Shown piece after piece: positions 13,501 to 25,500 of a stretch of 64,000 bases of DNA. Under the pieces are notes generated by a model that ran no database searches, was not told the DNA's origin, and saw nothing but the letters and a program-made list of their open reading frames with translations. Positions within the stretch are counted from its first letter, which is position 1, and every line of letters starts with the position of its first letter. The position numbers and the translations under genes are program-made. Source of the stretch: Topomyia yanbarensis (taxonomy: Eukaryota > Arthropoda > Insecta > Diptera > Culicidae); contig NC_080672.1 of the NCBI RefSeq assembly GCF_030247195.1, positions 308,047,115-308,111,114 of the forward strand, written 5' to 3'.

Positions 13501-16500
13501 AAAGTTAGCGGCGTTTGGACGTTTTGGATGTGAATGTATATGGGAGAATATGCAATTGACTGTGCTTATGAATATCAGTATGAACCCAACTCAAGATACA
13601 GTAATAAAAGGAAAAATAACATGCCGAATGTTTCTTTTTTTAGGTCAATAACCGTGCATTGAAGAATGCTCAAAAACTCTGAACTAGGCCCCATCGAGTC
13701 CAGTCTGTCCGTCTCGTCCTGTCGTGTCTGGGGTTTCCAGGTTACATGCATTCACCAGATGAGACTAGCTTATGTCAGCTTACTTGTGCACTGGTTTCGT
13801 ACAATCGAGGCGATCATCGAAATGATAGATCCTACGAGTGAATGCACTTGGCCCAGTCACCAGTCAAGCTTTTGTGTATTTGTGTGTGTTGAGATATGTG
13901 TGGAGCCTGTAAATAATATTTTAATACGAATAATATTTTATACTTCAAAACAAGAAATGTGTAATATACTACTTGCAGTTTGTTGATCGTTCCTACTTAT
14001 CTGATTCCATCGAGTATGAGAATACATCTCCATTGTTCTAAAACCTGGCGACGTCCGATGGCAGAGAAGAATCATTGTGGGCAGCAATGTTGCTCTTCTT
14101 GGATGTGTGAGCTCGAAAAGGTCATCACAAGAATATAAACGCATGAGACCGAAAATAAATTAAAAAAAATAAAGAGAAGAGTTAGTATTGTTATTGAGTA
14201 TTAATAATATGCCGATTTTTTTCGAGAGTTGTCCTACTGGAACTGTAGAGCTAATTGATTTAATTAAGGCATGGACCTAGACTTCTGGAATCGAGGATAG
14301 AGACCTCCGGACGCGAACGACTCATGAATGCGCGAGTGCGGGGGACTGTAGGTTCACGTTTGAGACCGCGTTTGAGTGATTACAAGTGCTGAGACGTTCA
14401 CATTATCACAGGGATGTTATAATGTCTGGAAGAGCGCGAGTATAGGTTGCGTGGATGGTCGCGAAGGGCTCCAGCATTTTTATATTTGTTTGTCGCGTGT
14501 ATGTGACTTTGCATTCGATTTTTATGTAGTTTCGCGCGAACACGGGCATTTGGAGGTTCACTCTCGAGACCGGGATTGTTAATTTATAAGTGCTAAACCG
14601 TTCACTTAGTCACCAGGGTGTTATACTTTTTACGAGATCGTGGGTGTGGTCGTGCGTGGATGATCGCGAAGGACTCGAGCGTTTGTATGTGGACGTTTTT
14701 GTCGCGTGTGCTAGTATGTAACTTCGCGTGGACACACCATTTTTATAAGCGTGCGGCCATTCGCATGTTCGCGCATTCTTCAACGATCGCACGTGGACGT
14801 CTTGTCTAGTTTTTATTTCTATTGGTCCAACTAAAGGCATGAATTTGAGCTACTATGATCAAGGGCGGAGACTTCCGGACGCGACCGATTCATGATTGCG
14901 CGAGCTTAGGTTCTTAGGTTCCAACGTTCACCTAATCAATCGGGGTGTTCGAATATTGGCGAGATCGCGGGCGTTCGTATTTGTGACCAGGTTTGTGTTA
15001 TCGCGTAGGCCACGTTTGTACGTTTGGAATGAGGTGCCTGCAGAGAGAATTGGGCCCTAAACCCACATTGTATATTATTTGACCATGGCAGTGGATAATA
15101 AAGGTCGCCAAGTTAAGTACTAAAATTGATCACAATGTAGTTTAACTAAAAAGAAAATAATCGTATCCCAAGTTTATGTGATATCATCACTGTAATACTG
15201 CTTTGGTGGAAAAGCCCCCGGACCACATCAAGGTACAGTATCATGCCGAGGGAATCCAAAAGTGGACGACTTCTTGAATCTAAAACATCTAAAAGTGTCA
15301 AAATCGGTTAAAGGAAGCCATAGTCATGAGCATTTTAATTTATTGGTACTCGGGTACCCTGGTTGGCCTGTTATAGGTGTTTTGTGTTGGACACATAACG
15401 GTTAATTTTAACTAATTGTTTAAAAAATATTTTTCTTTGGATAGTACATTTTCCTCGTAATACATCGGTTACTATAGGCCACATAAAACGTCATTATACC
15501 TACATTGCTCGGTCGGTTTCTGGCTATCTCTTGGGATAATGATGACATGCCTCTTAGGATTCTGTTTGGATTCTGATCGAAGTTTTTTTGGCATCCCAAT
15601 GGAATCTATTTCAGAACTTCGATTCAATATTTATCCGTATTTCTACGGTTCTTTCCTCTGAATTTTGATGCAGGATTCTAGAGAAAAGATTCTTAAATGT
15701 CTAGTGGAATCTTTCTCAAGATAGAATTCTGCTGAAGATTATGCTTCATTCCAGATACTGATAGAGTCATGGCCCTATTATCATTGGAATCCGGTGTAAT
15801 GTTCTGATGAATATCCTGCTTTTAGTTCCAGTGGACCTTGACACAAACAATATTGCTCTTCTCCCATTATCCCCTTCAATAAGTGATTCCTGCTCAGAAT
15901 TCCAATAGCATCTTTAACCCGTTCGTGCCCTTCTGGTTGATGAACAACCATGTTTCTATATGACTATAACTTTTGGTTTCCACAACGTCAAGTAAGGCTA
16001 ATAATTGCGACTAAGATCTTTCATTTGAGCACTAAAAGTTATAAATATTAGCATTAGAACAGAAGTTATTACAATTAATCTGATTGGGTTCCGCTGAAGC
16101 AGTGCTGTCATCGATACTTTCTGTTAATGGCGAAAATGAAATTTTGGAATATTTTCTTAGCCTGGGACTATTATTGAAAACTGCTAAAACTTTCTAATTT
16201 AGATTGCCTCAATTACCTTTTTCATGCAATTGGACTAGATCGGAAGGGAAAAAATTGAACAGCTGCAAAAGAAGCACCTATCTTTCTTAAACCAGGTTTT
16301 TCGTGCTTCTTGACGCCAACAGTTTTAAGCAAAAAAAAAGTTTTTGGACCCTATACGCGGTTGAAAAAAGTTGGTCAAGGTGATTTCAATTCTTGGGTAG
16401 CTCAAGCAAAGATGGATGATAGGCTAGGGCTAGGATGAGGGCGTCAGCAGTACTTCTCGCTGAGGCGCCCGGGAACCTGGTAGTCCTTCGCTAGTGACAA

Positions 16501-19500
16501 GTATGTGTGGGACAGTTTGCGACGACTACACGCGTAGTTATTACCTGACAATCCAGTATTGGTCAACTAAATGATGCTACAAGAACAAGGACAAGGATTT
16601 CTTTGTGGGTGTGCAACACGCACTCTTCTAATTAGAATGACTAGACATGTTAGCTGTGATATATGACACTCCACGTAAATTAAACTGGAGCCAAGAAACA
16701 GACGACCCCCACTTTACTTACTAACTTTATTTTTTCTGGTATTCGAGTAATCGAATCAGTTACCTCGGAAAATCTAAGCCCTGGGTAATCGAGTTTGACT
16801 TTTATTGCAAAAGACACACCTTATCAAAAAGTTATCTTAGAATTCTTGTTCAAATAGCTATAAACAACTGATACATATCTCTAACTCGTTACCAATATGA
16901 ATAATACATGAAAACCAACTGAAAATACAAATCACACCCTGAAAGTCTGAAAAATCGACTAGGGCCAAAATAGGTACATTTACCATAATAGGAAAATTTG
17001 CCCTGGTCATTTTATTTCCTATTTCTCCACGAATGAAGCTTAAATTCATGAAATAACGCAAAAAAAAGTTTGATTCGATTATCCGGGGTGAGATTTTTTT
17101 CAAATCCCCGGATAATCGAGTCCGACCTGTACATGATATCGTAAATGATTAGCGCTATCTTCTAAATATAACCAACACGCAAAATAGATTGTAAATCATG
17201 TACTAGGCATCATGAGTCAGTTTATGAATACATGAATAATATCTAATGAATTCGTGAACTATTTCATAAAAATGAACGTGAGTTGTGACTTATACTAGAT
17301 ATCATGAACCAGTTCACGAATACATGAATTATATTTAATGATTTCGTGAACTATTTCACGAGCACGGATATTGGATCGTACCTAATATATTAGAGATCAT
17401 GAATTAGTTCCCGAGAATTAAATCAATTCTTGAATACAATTTTAAATTTCGCGAAATAGTTCACGAGAACATATTCAGAATATTTTGATTTTGTGAACTA
17501 AGGGTCAACCTTTGGTTTTATTAATAATGTTCATAAAGTTGTGAACTAGTTCGCGTACTGAAAATCGCATTAGAAATGACTTGGCAGAAACCGTCACTGA
17601 CGTTCGCAAAACAAAAACAAAACAAATAGTTACACTAAAATAAGCGTTATGTGGACGTTAATGAAAGGAAATTGAACATAATTATAAAACACATAATTTT
17701 TGTTCATGGTCCTGTTTTCATAACGTAAAAACGTGATTGTTTCAGGATTCACTATTTTGGGAACAATTTTTTTCCGAGTAGTTTGGATTAATGAGAAAGG
17801 CACAATTACACCGCTAGGTGGATTAAAACAGTTTTTTTTGTTAAAAATGTGAAATTTCTGTATTTCAATGTATTTTTGTGAATATATTTTGCGAACATAA
17901 AATTCTGGTCTTCCAGAAACTGTAGTGTACGGTGGTATACGAAAATATGTAAGCCATCGTATCAAATTCAAAATTATATGCTAAATGAATAAAATTTCTG
18001 TATTTCTACGAAGCTTTCATTATTTTACATTTCTTATGAAAGAAATGTATGGAATTCGCTCAAACTTTCAAGATTTTTTTCGAGACCCGGAGGGCCGAGT
18101 CTTGTATACCAACTGGCTCAGTTCTACGATTTCGGACAATGTCTGTGTGTGTATGTAACAGACAAACTCTCGTTCGTGTTTCTCAGCAATGGCTGAACCG
18201 ATCTTATCCAAACCAATTGCAAATGAAAGGCCTCACAGCCAGACAGAACGCTATTAATTTATTTTTGATTCTGATGTTTAGTTTCTAAGATATGGATGTT
18301 TGAATGTCTAAAAATGGCACTTTTCGCAGTTTTTTTGAAATTACTGCCGAAATTGACAACGTAGATACGCACTTTTAATATTTTTAGATAGCTTATACGA
18401 ATACCTTTCGAACGAGCTATAGTTTGTTGAAATCGGACTATAATCAAAAGAGATATTTATCATTAAATATGTATGACGGATTATTACCGTTTCCCAGTAT
18501 CCAGAAATAAGAACAAAACAAGCAACCAACTAGTATCGCTGAAACGGCTAGGTTTATGACAATACCACCTTCGGAGAAATTATTAGATATAATATGCTCT
18601 TTCTTTTGATAATGTGTTTTCACAGATTAATCCCCCTTTAAATGCGATATTTTCATTCATTTTCTTTCAAGTGATTATTTTGAGATGATGTCTTCGGCAA
18701 ATTTTTAGCTCTTTCTTTTGCGAATAATTTTGCTGAAGACATCAAGTGTCTATCTTGTATGCTTTAAAGGTTATATTATATTATTTATTGTTTAATATAG
18801 TAATGATCCGTTTTAATATACCATCCAAATTTTATTTCAATAAAACGGAAAAGGATGATATCAGGACATATTTTGTATTTCATTTTTCTAATTTCAAGTA
18901 GTCTGTATGTACGTTGATCGCTTATCAGTGTGCAAACTTTCATTGGCCAGAACCTTCCGATAGCTAATTTTGAAACTTCTAACTTCAGATCGATCTGGAT
19001 CATATCTCAGAAAACGAGAAGCTAAATAAATTACTCCAATTAATTGAAAACAGTCATTATAAACTCGTCCACAAGAAACTTCTTCAAACATTTGAGGATA
19101 TATTTTTTTCTATTGCATCGAATACACTAAATTTTTGGTAGTTTGTTGAAAGAATAATTGAACGGTTTCTTCGAAAATATGGCGAACCTTCTCTCATTCG
19201 TTCATTTGTTTGAGTAGTTTGTGTTAAAAAAGTGTCCTAAATTAATAGGTATAATTAAGGTAGTGCTTTAGGTGCCAAAAAACTTTCTTTCATGATTTTT
19301 GGAAAGGGAAGAAAAAGTTTTAGCTATTTGAAAATGTATGCATATTTGTAAACACATTTGAGCGACTGAAAATAAAAGTCGCAAGGATAGTACATGCTTC
19401 GCAAAACCCGTTTCAAAGATATTAGAATATAAAAATCGGAAATAAACTTCAATTATTAAAATCGGACAGAAATTTTTCAGTATAAAAATCGTTTAAAAAG

Positions 19501-22500
19501 TGCTCACCCGTAAAACTCGGCAAGGATGAACCTCCAGTATAAAAACCGGTTAAAAATAAATAATTCGCTCGTAGGAGCATCCGTATATCTTGATGTTCAA
19601 GATTAAAATTCGGCTAACAAAAACTACTTTGTAAGAATCGGATATATTATTTTCCGGTTTTTTCACTGAAGGTTTTTTATCCGACTCTTACAAACGAAAG
19701 TCCCAGTCCGATTTTTATGCTTGAAGTTTATATCCGGGTTTTATATTCTAATATATTTGAAACGGGTTTTACGAAGCATGTTCTATCCTTGCGACTTTTA
19801 TTTTTGGTCGCTCATTTGAAAAGCTAAAAGAAAAAATGCTTGAAAAAGTTCATAAAATGACGGAGTTAAAGACTATTTCGTTACTGTATACCGAATTGGT
19901 GGAAATGATGCAGTTTGTAATTCTGCTTGATATGATTGAAACAACAAAAATTTGATTTTCCGTAACTTTTTCCGCAGTTTTCTAAAAAAAATATGTACTT
20001 CTGGTATGAGTTTTTGATTTTTACGTTCTAAGGCACGTATAATGCTTAAAACCAGTTTTCTGGTAATATTGTTTGTAAGAATCTTGAAAAGGCTATTTGA
20101 AAGACTGTTGTGATATATTCTTCAATTTAACTATTATGATATAAGCAAAAAAAAAATCGATGTTAAAATGAGCATTGTACAATACGTAATAAGTAAAAAC
20201 CTCATTTAATGAAAATCAGCATTGGTGTAAAACTTAGTTTAAAAAGATTTCGAGTTTGTGACTAATATAAAATTCAAACTAATTTCTCATTAAATTAAAA
20301 AATTTCTGGAAAAGTTCTGCCCCCAGGACCCTCCCCCTGCATCCGCCACTGCTTGAAGGTCACCCTCTTTAGTGTTTGTATATGTAGCGGATCTACAAAG
20401 ATTAGAAATTACTTCACTTTCTCTAACCAAAATTTTATTAAGGGGCTATGTCACTGCAGAGCACGAAAAAATAGGAAAGTTTTAGAAATTTTACTTGACA
20501 CCATGTAAAAATGAATCGAGATCCCGTGAAGTGGGATTCATATTACAAGTTCTGGTGAACAAGTATTTCAACACAAGATGGCGGTTGGACAGTATTTTCC
20601 CGCAGGCGAGTCCTTTGGAAAGGGTCCAAGGTCGGAAATCTTTCTCCCGTAATATTTCGTCTAGAGCCAAAATCAAGTTTTTTCGATTAGAACGATAGAA
20701 AGCGACGTACGTAGGATTTTTAAGATATTTAGATTTTCCACGAAATGGCACATTTTTAATAGAAAAACGTTGAAAATGGCATATAAATCGACACAAAAAA
20801 TCCTGCGCACGTCACTGGGATGGGAACGAAAATTGGCAAAACAAAACCTCTAGCGATGTAGGAGTGGTTGTTTTTAGTAACTAAGCAAAGAATCTTGGTT
20901 TTATATGCACCTTATTATGATAATGTTAATTAGTTTGAATTTTCATCGCTTAGGTGGTGCTGCAATTTATTTTGCATCCTAGAGATTTTGTGATTTTATA
21001 ATTAGCGCCATAACTTTGTTAATTCAAGACATAGAGCTTAGCAGTAATGATGCAAATCAAAATCCTTTGTTCAATCACTAGCTATTGTGAGTCCAACGAT
21101 ATCCGAAATATGTTGGTCACTGCGAGGTAACTTTTGGAAAAATTCGGAATCGAAATAATCGCATTGAGGTAGCGTTTTATCAAGGGTTGTAATTTCAATT
21201 CTAGTTCTCAGTTCGCCATGAAAATTTTAATAAGCGCTATTATGGATATATTCAAATATACCTAATATTTTTTTTATTTTTATAGAATATAAAATATATT
21301 CTATTAATAATGCATTGAATAAAGAAATTGAATATTGTTCTCACAGAGCATTAGTAATAAGAAATCATCAACATCATAAATGACGTAGCATTTTTGAGTG
21401 ATTTTTAACACCCCCATCGTAGCATTTCGTCACAAACCTCTAAATGCCCCCTGCCAATTACGTAGCTTGACGATAACCCTGCCCCCTTGTCCCGTAAAAA
21501 AATAAAAAAAAAATAAAAAAACGATGTTAGTTAGATGAAACGGGTAAGCTTTCGTGACATCAGGTCAACCCCTATTCCCCTTTAAGAAAGCTAGGTACCA
21601 TGACATGACCCCCTACCCCCCTGCCATCACAAAATAGAAAACTCCCCCTCACCCATATAATGCTACGTAATTTACGGATGGTCCCTAATTCGATTGTCCC
21701 ATCGATCGACATAATTTGATCGATATAATTCCCGAAGAGAGTGGAAAGAGTTATAAGAAATGTCTCATCACACTGTTAGGTAGATTAAAAGCGTTTTTAG
21801 AAAATATTTATTCATTCAGAAACTGTAGTTGGTATAAAATAATAAATAATAGGGATCATCCATAAATGACGTAGCGTACGTAGGCGAGGGTGGGGGGTTT
21901 GTTAAAAATCGCTCAAAAAATGCTACGTCATTTATGGACGGTCCCTATAGATGTGGAATGTAGTTTGAGAAAAAATAATGGGCGGATAATCGAAACAATT
22001 TCTTCGGATGATCGGACTACGGATAATCGAGAATTTCCTACGGATAATCGAGCTACGGATAATCGAATACTGCCTGTATCTCGATTAAATATCTGATCAG
22101 ATGTACTCAAAAGGTACAAATTTGTCGGTCATTGGTGCTGGTGAAGAAGTCTGGTGCTGGGACAGAAACTACGGAATTCGAAGAGCAAGTAGATTTTCAG
22201 AGTGATTGCATAGCCTTTCTATAGGAGAAAGCCAATATAGGAGAGAGGCAAAAATGCAATGGATGTTGTACAAAAATAGATAAGCGGAATTACGCGGATG
22301 GTATGTCTTATTGGAAGAATACACATTTTTAACTGTTTTACCGTTCTTTTTCAATAAAAGATGCGAGAGATTCTGGAATAATTTATTTGTCCATTACGTA
22401 TTTAATTTTTATCAAATAGATTAAATATTCGAGCTCTCAAAAGTAACTCAATCGCTCAATATTACGTGTGCGAAGTAGCATAACGAATGAATGAGATACT

Positions 22501-25500
22501 GAACAATTTACTGACTTATGTCGACGCTGCGTGACAGGCCCGTAGCCAGGAGTTTATTTCGGGAGGGGCTTAAAAAATTATTGTATTAAGCTTTTTTATT
22601 TCGATTATACATGTTTTAACCTTATGGTTATTCGCCTCTTTTTGGGTTAGAAAATTTCTTTAGAAAAATTTCTAACCCTACATGTGCGGGATTGATGAAC
22701 GAACCGTGATGAGCTGCGTAAAAGGTAATCAATTTACCAACTACGCTTTACCCGCCCCTGCATAAAGCTTTTAGTTCTAATTACTTCATATTGTCACTAG
22801 AAACTAAACGAAATTTTGAAAAGTTCTTAATGAAAACAAAGCCAAATCTAAGACAATCCATGTTCTTTGTCACAAGAAAGGCTATAGTACATCAACGAAT
22901 TATTGATGTTTAATTTGATTTTTATTATTTATTTTTATTTACAAGTTACAATTTACTCTCGTTGCAACAATGGATATTCTAGAGTTCTCAGTATTTATGC
23001 GCTAACCGAATATGACAATCCTTGACGGTGCTGGAAAACGCAAGGTGTTCTAAGCTACACGTTTAAAAGATGTAGATGACGCTAAATCGAAATGAGCAGA
23101 AAAATATCCATAAAATGTTCGATCGAAGAGAATGTCGAAATTTGCACAAAATCTTCTGATTTAGCAAACGAATTGTAGATGGTTCAACTTCTATTTTCTT
23201 GATCTGGCGTCCTGTAACTATTACCAGTTCTAATGCATCATGCTAACATAATTTTTTGGCATACCCCAGTTAGGAAGGAGGATCTTTGGTGATCAATAGG
23301 ATCAAAATATATGGGTCATTCCACGTCTGATTTACAATCAAAATTTGAATTCCTTCCAATTATTTTTCTTGCATTCATTAGTTAAAGTAATTGACACGTA
23401 TTTTTTATTTTGGCTGAATATGATTTTTTTTTTCAAGTTATTAGTTTTTGAACTTTTGAAGTTTATAACATTGACCATTTTTCAATCACTTATAACTCGG
23501 AAACTAGGGGGGCAGATCACTTGTGATGTATTTTTAAAAATCAGCGAAATTAAATGCATTTATTTCCATCAAAATAGAAATTCATAATGTATTTTTCGTC
23601 GCGTGCAATGTTTTTGCGTTGCGTGCAATGTTGTTTGCGTTGCGTGTAAGACGTCAAAACCCTACAGAAAAACTAGCCCTACATTTAACAAAACGTCGGA
23701 CAAAGTGGATCGCGTAGTACGTTTGTTAAACAAACTTTTCTGCGAGGGAGTGCAAAGCTGATGCAAAAATGGAAATTAAATGCATTTTTTCTAATTTGAT
23801 GCAAATTTGTTATACATTCTTCGAGTGATCTGCCCCTAGCTCGGAAACGATTCGATATATGGAAAAAAAATATTAAATAAAAAAGTTGTGTACTCAATGA
23901 GCTCACTAAAAAAATAGCAATTTCTTTTTGTTATATAACTTATGAAATTTGCAATTGTTTGAAACAAATTGAATTTTTTAAAGTTGGACCAATTTTTTAC
24001 TTATTATTTTCTTTAAATATTAAAAATCATGTTAAAATAATTGTGCAAAAATTTGGGAGTGGATATCAAAATACTTTGCGAGATATTACAATTATAAACT
24101 TAAAACAAGGCAATTTTACACCAAACGCCTAGTGATAGGCCTACTGTAATTGAAATATCTCGTAAAATACTTCGAATTTCGTTCTGAAATTTGTACACAA
24201 TCTTCTCGATATAATTATAAATTATTTGAAAAAGCTAAAAAGATTTTTTTGGCTCCACCCTGAAAAAAAATTTGTTACTAATATTTGCATAATACATAAA
24301 TTATTTAACAAAAACAAATATTACAAAAAAAATCCGCCGAGATCTTCCGAAAACGCAGCTTTTATTATTTAATGCTTTTTTCCAGAAATCTAATAGTTTC
24401 TCAGTTATGAGGGAATGAAAAATGTCCAATTCTATTAAATTTATAAAACTTTAAAAAATCACTATATTATTAAAAGTCGATATTTGTATGTATGTGATTT
24501 ATGGACTCCCAAACGGCTTAACCAATTGCCGTAAAAATTTATGTATAGTAGGAATTTGTTATGGAGCGTGTTTGTGTGCTATTGGTGGAGATTATCTGCC
24601 TACAAGAAGGCGCTTCGGAACAAATTATGGTTTCCTCCTATTTCGTTGAAAGTCGCATCAACGTGCGATGGGTATTAGCTAGTATTTTATAAAGTTCAAA
24701 AACTCATAACTTGAAAAAAAAAAAATCAAATTCAGCCAAAGTAAAAAAATCGTGTCTATAATTTTCAGCTAAAGAGTGCAAAAAAATTGAAGGGAACTAA
24801 AATTATAGTTGTAAATCGTGGAATGACTCGCATTCTGCAAATTTAAGACTTTTTTGGGGGTATTCTCATGTCAAAAGCAAATATTTTCTAAAGTCCCCCG
24901 AAATCAAATTTATTTTGATTACATAACTATATTAAGAAGATTATGTGAAAAATTCAGAATGGAACTCGAAGTGTTACGAGACATTTCAGTTATAACAGGC
25001 CTTTCGCTGGGCGTTTAGTGTAAAATTGCCATGTTTTATGTTTATAATTGTAATATCTCGCAAAGAATTCCACTGCCAAATTTTTACACAATATTTTTAA
25101 CACGATTTTAATACTTAAAGAAAATAATAAATAAAAAATTTGGTCCAGCCTTAAAAAAATTCAATTTGTTTCAAGTAATTGCAAATTTCATAAGTTATAT
25201 AACAAAAAAATTGTGATTTTTTTATGGTAAGCTTATTTGAAAACACAACTTTTTTATTTAATATTTTTTTCCATATATCGAGTCGTTTCCGAGTTATCAG
25301 TGATTGAAAAATGTTCAATTTTATAGACTTCAAAAGTTCAAAAGCGAATAACTTGAAAAAAATATAATATTTAGCCAAACCAAAAAATACGTGTCAATTA
25401 TTTTTAGCTAAAGAATGTAAGAAAACAGTTTGGAAGATGCTTGACGTTTATATTAAGCGCACATTGCTCTAATCTATTATATCTAGCATAAAATGAGTAT

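Larger units (their letters stand above)
11717..17129. mobile_element. pogo/Tigger-like element, nested, non-coding
   Basis: The first 27 bases (starting CAGGTCGGACTCGATTATCC) are repeated exactly in inverse at the other end. TA lies on both sides (11715-11716 and 17130-17131). A CAG start, TA target and GATTATCCG ends are typical of pogo-type elements. Left subterminal repeats of GATTCGATTATCC occur four times. No transposase frame remains. About 3.3 kb of it is the nested TTAA element at 12118-15401. Confidence 0.85.
23310..24829. mobile_element. GGGTCATTCCACG foldback element
   Basis: The ends are ATGGGTCATTCCACG and CGTGGAATGACTC. The arms are diverged inverted copies: CAATCACTTATAACTCGGAA on the left mirrors AGTTTCTCAGTTATGAGG on the right. 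It carries two younger insertions, a hAT MITE at 23504-23839 and a Helitron at 24459-24682. Confidence 0.75.
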
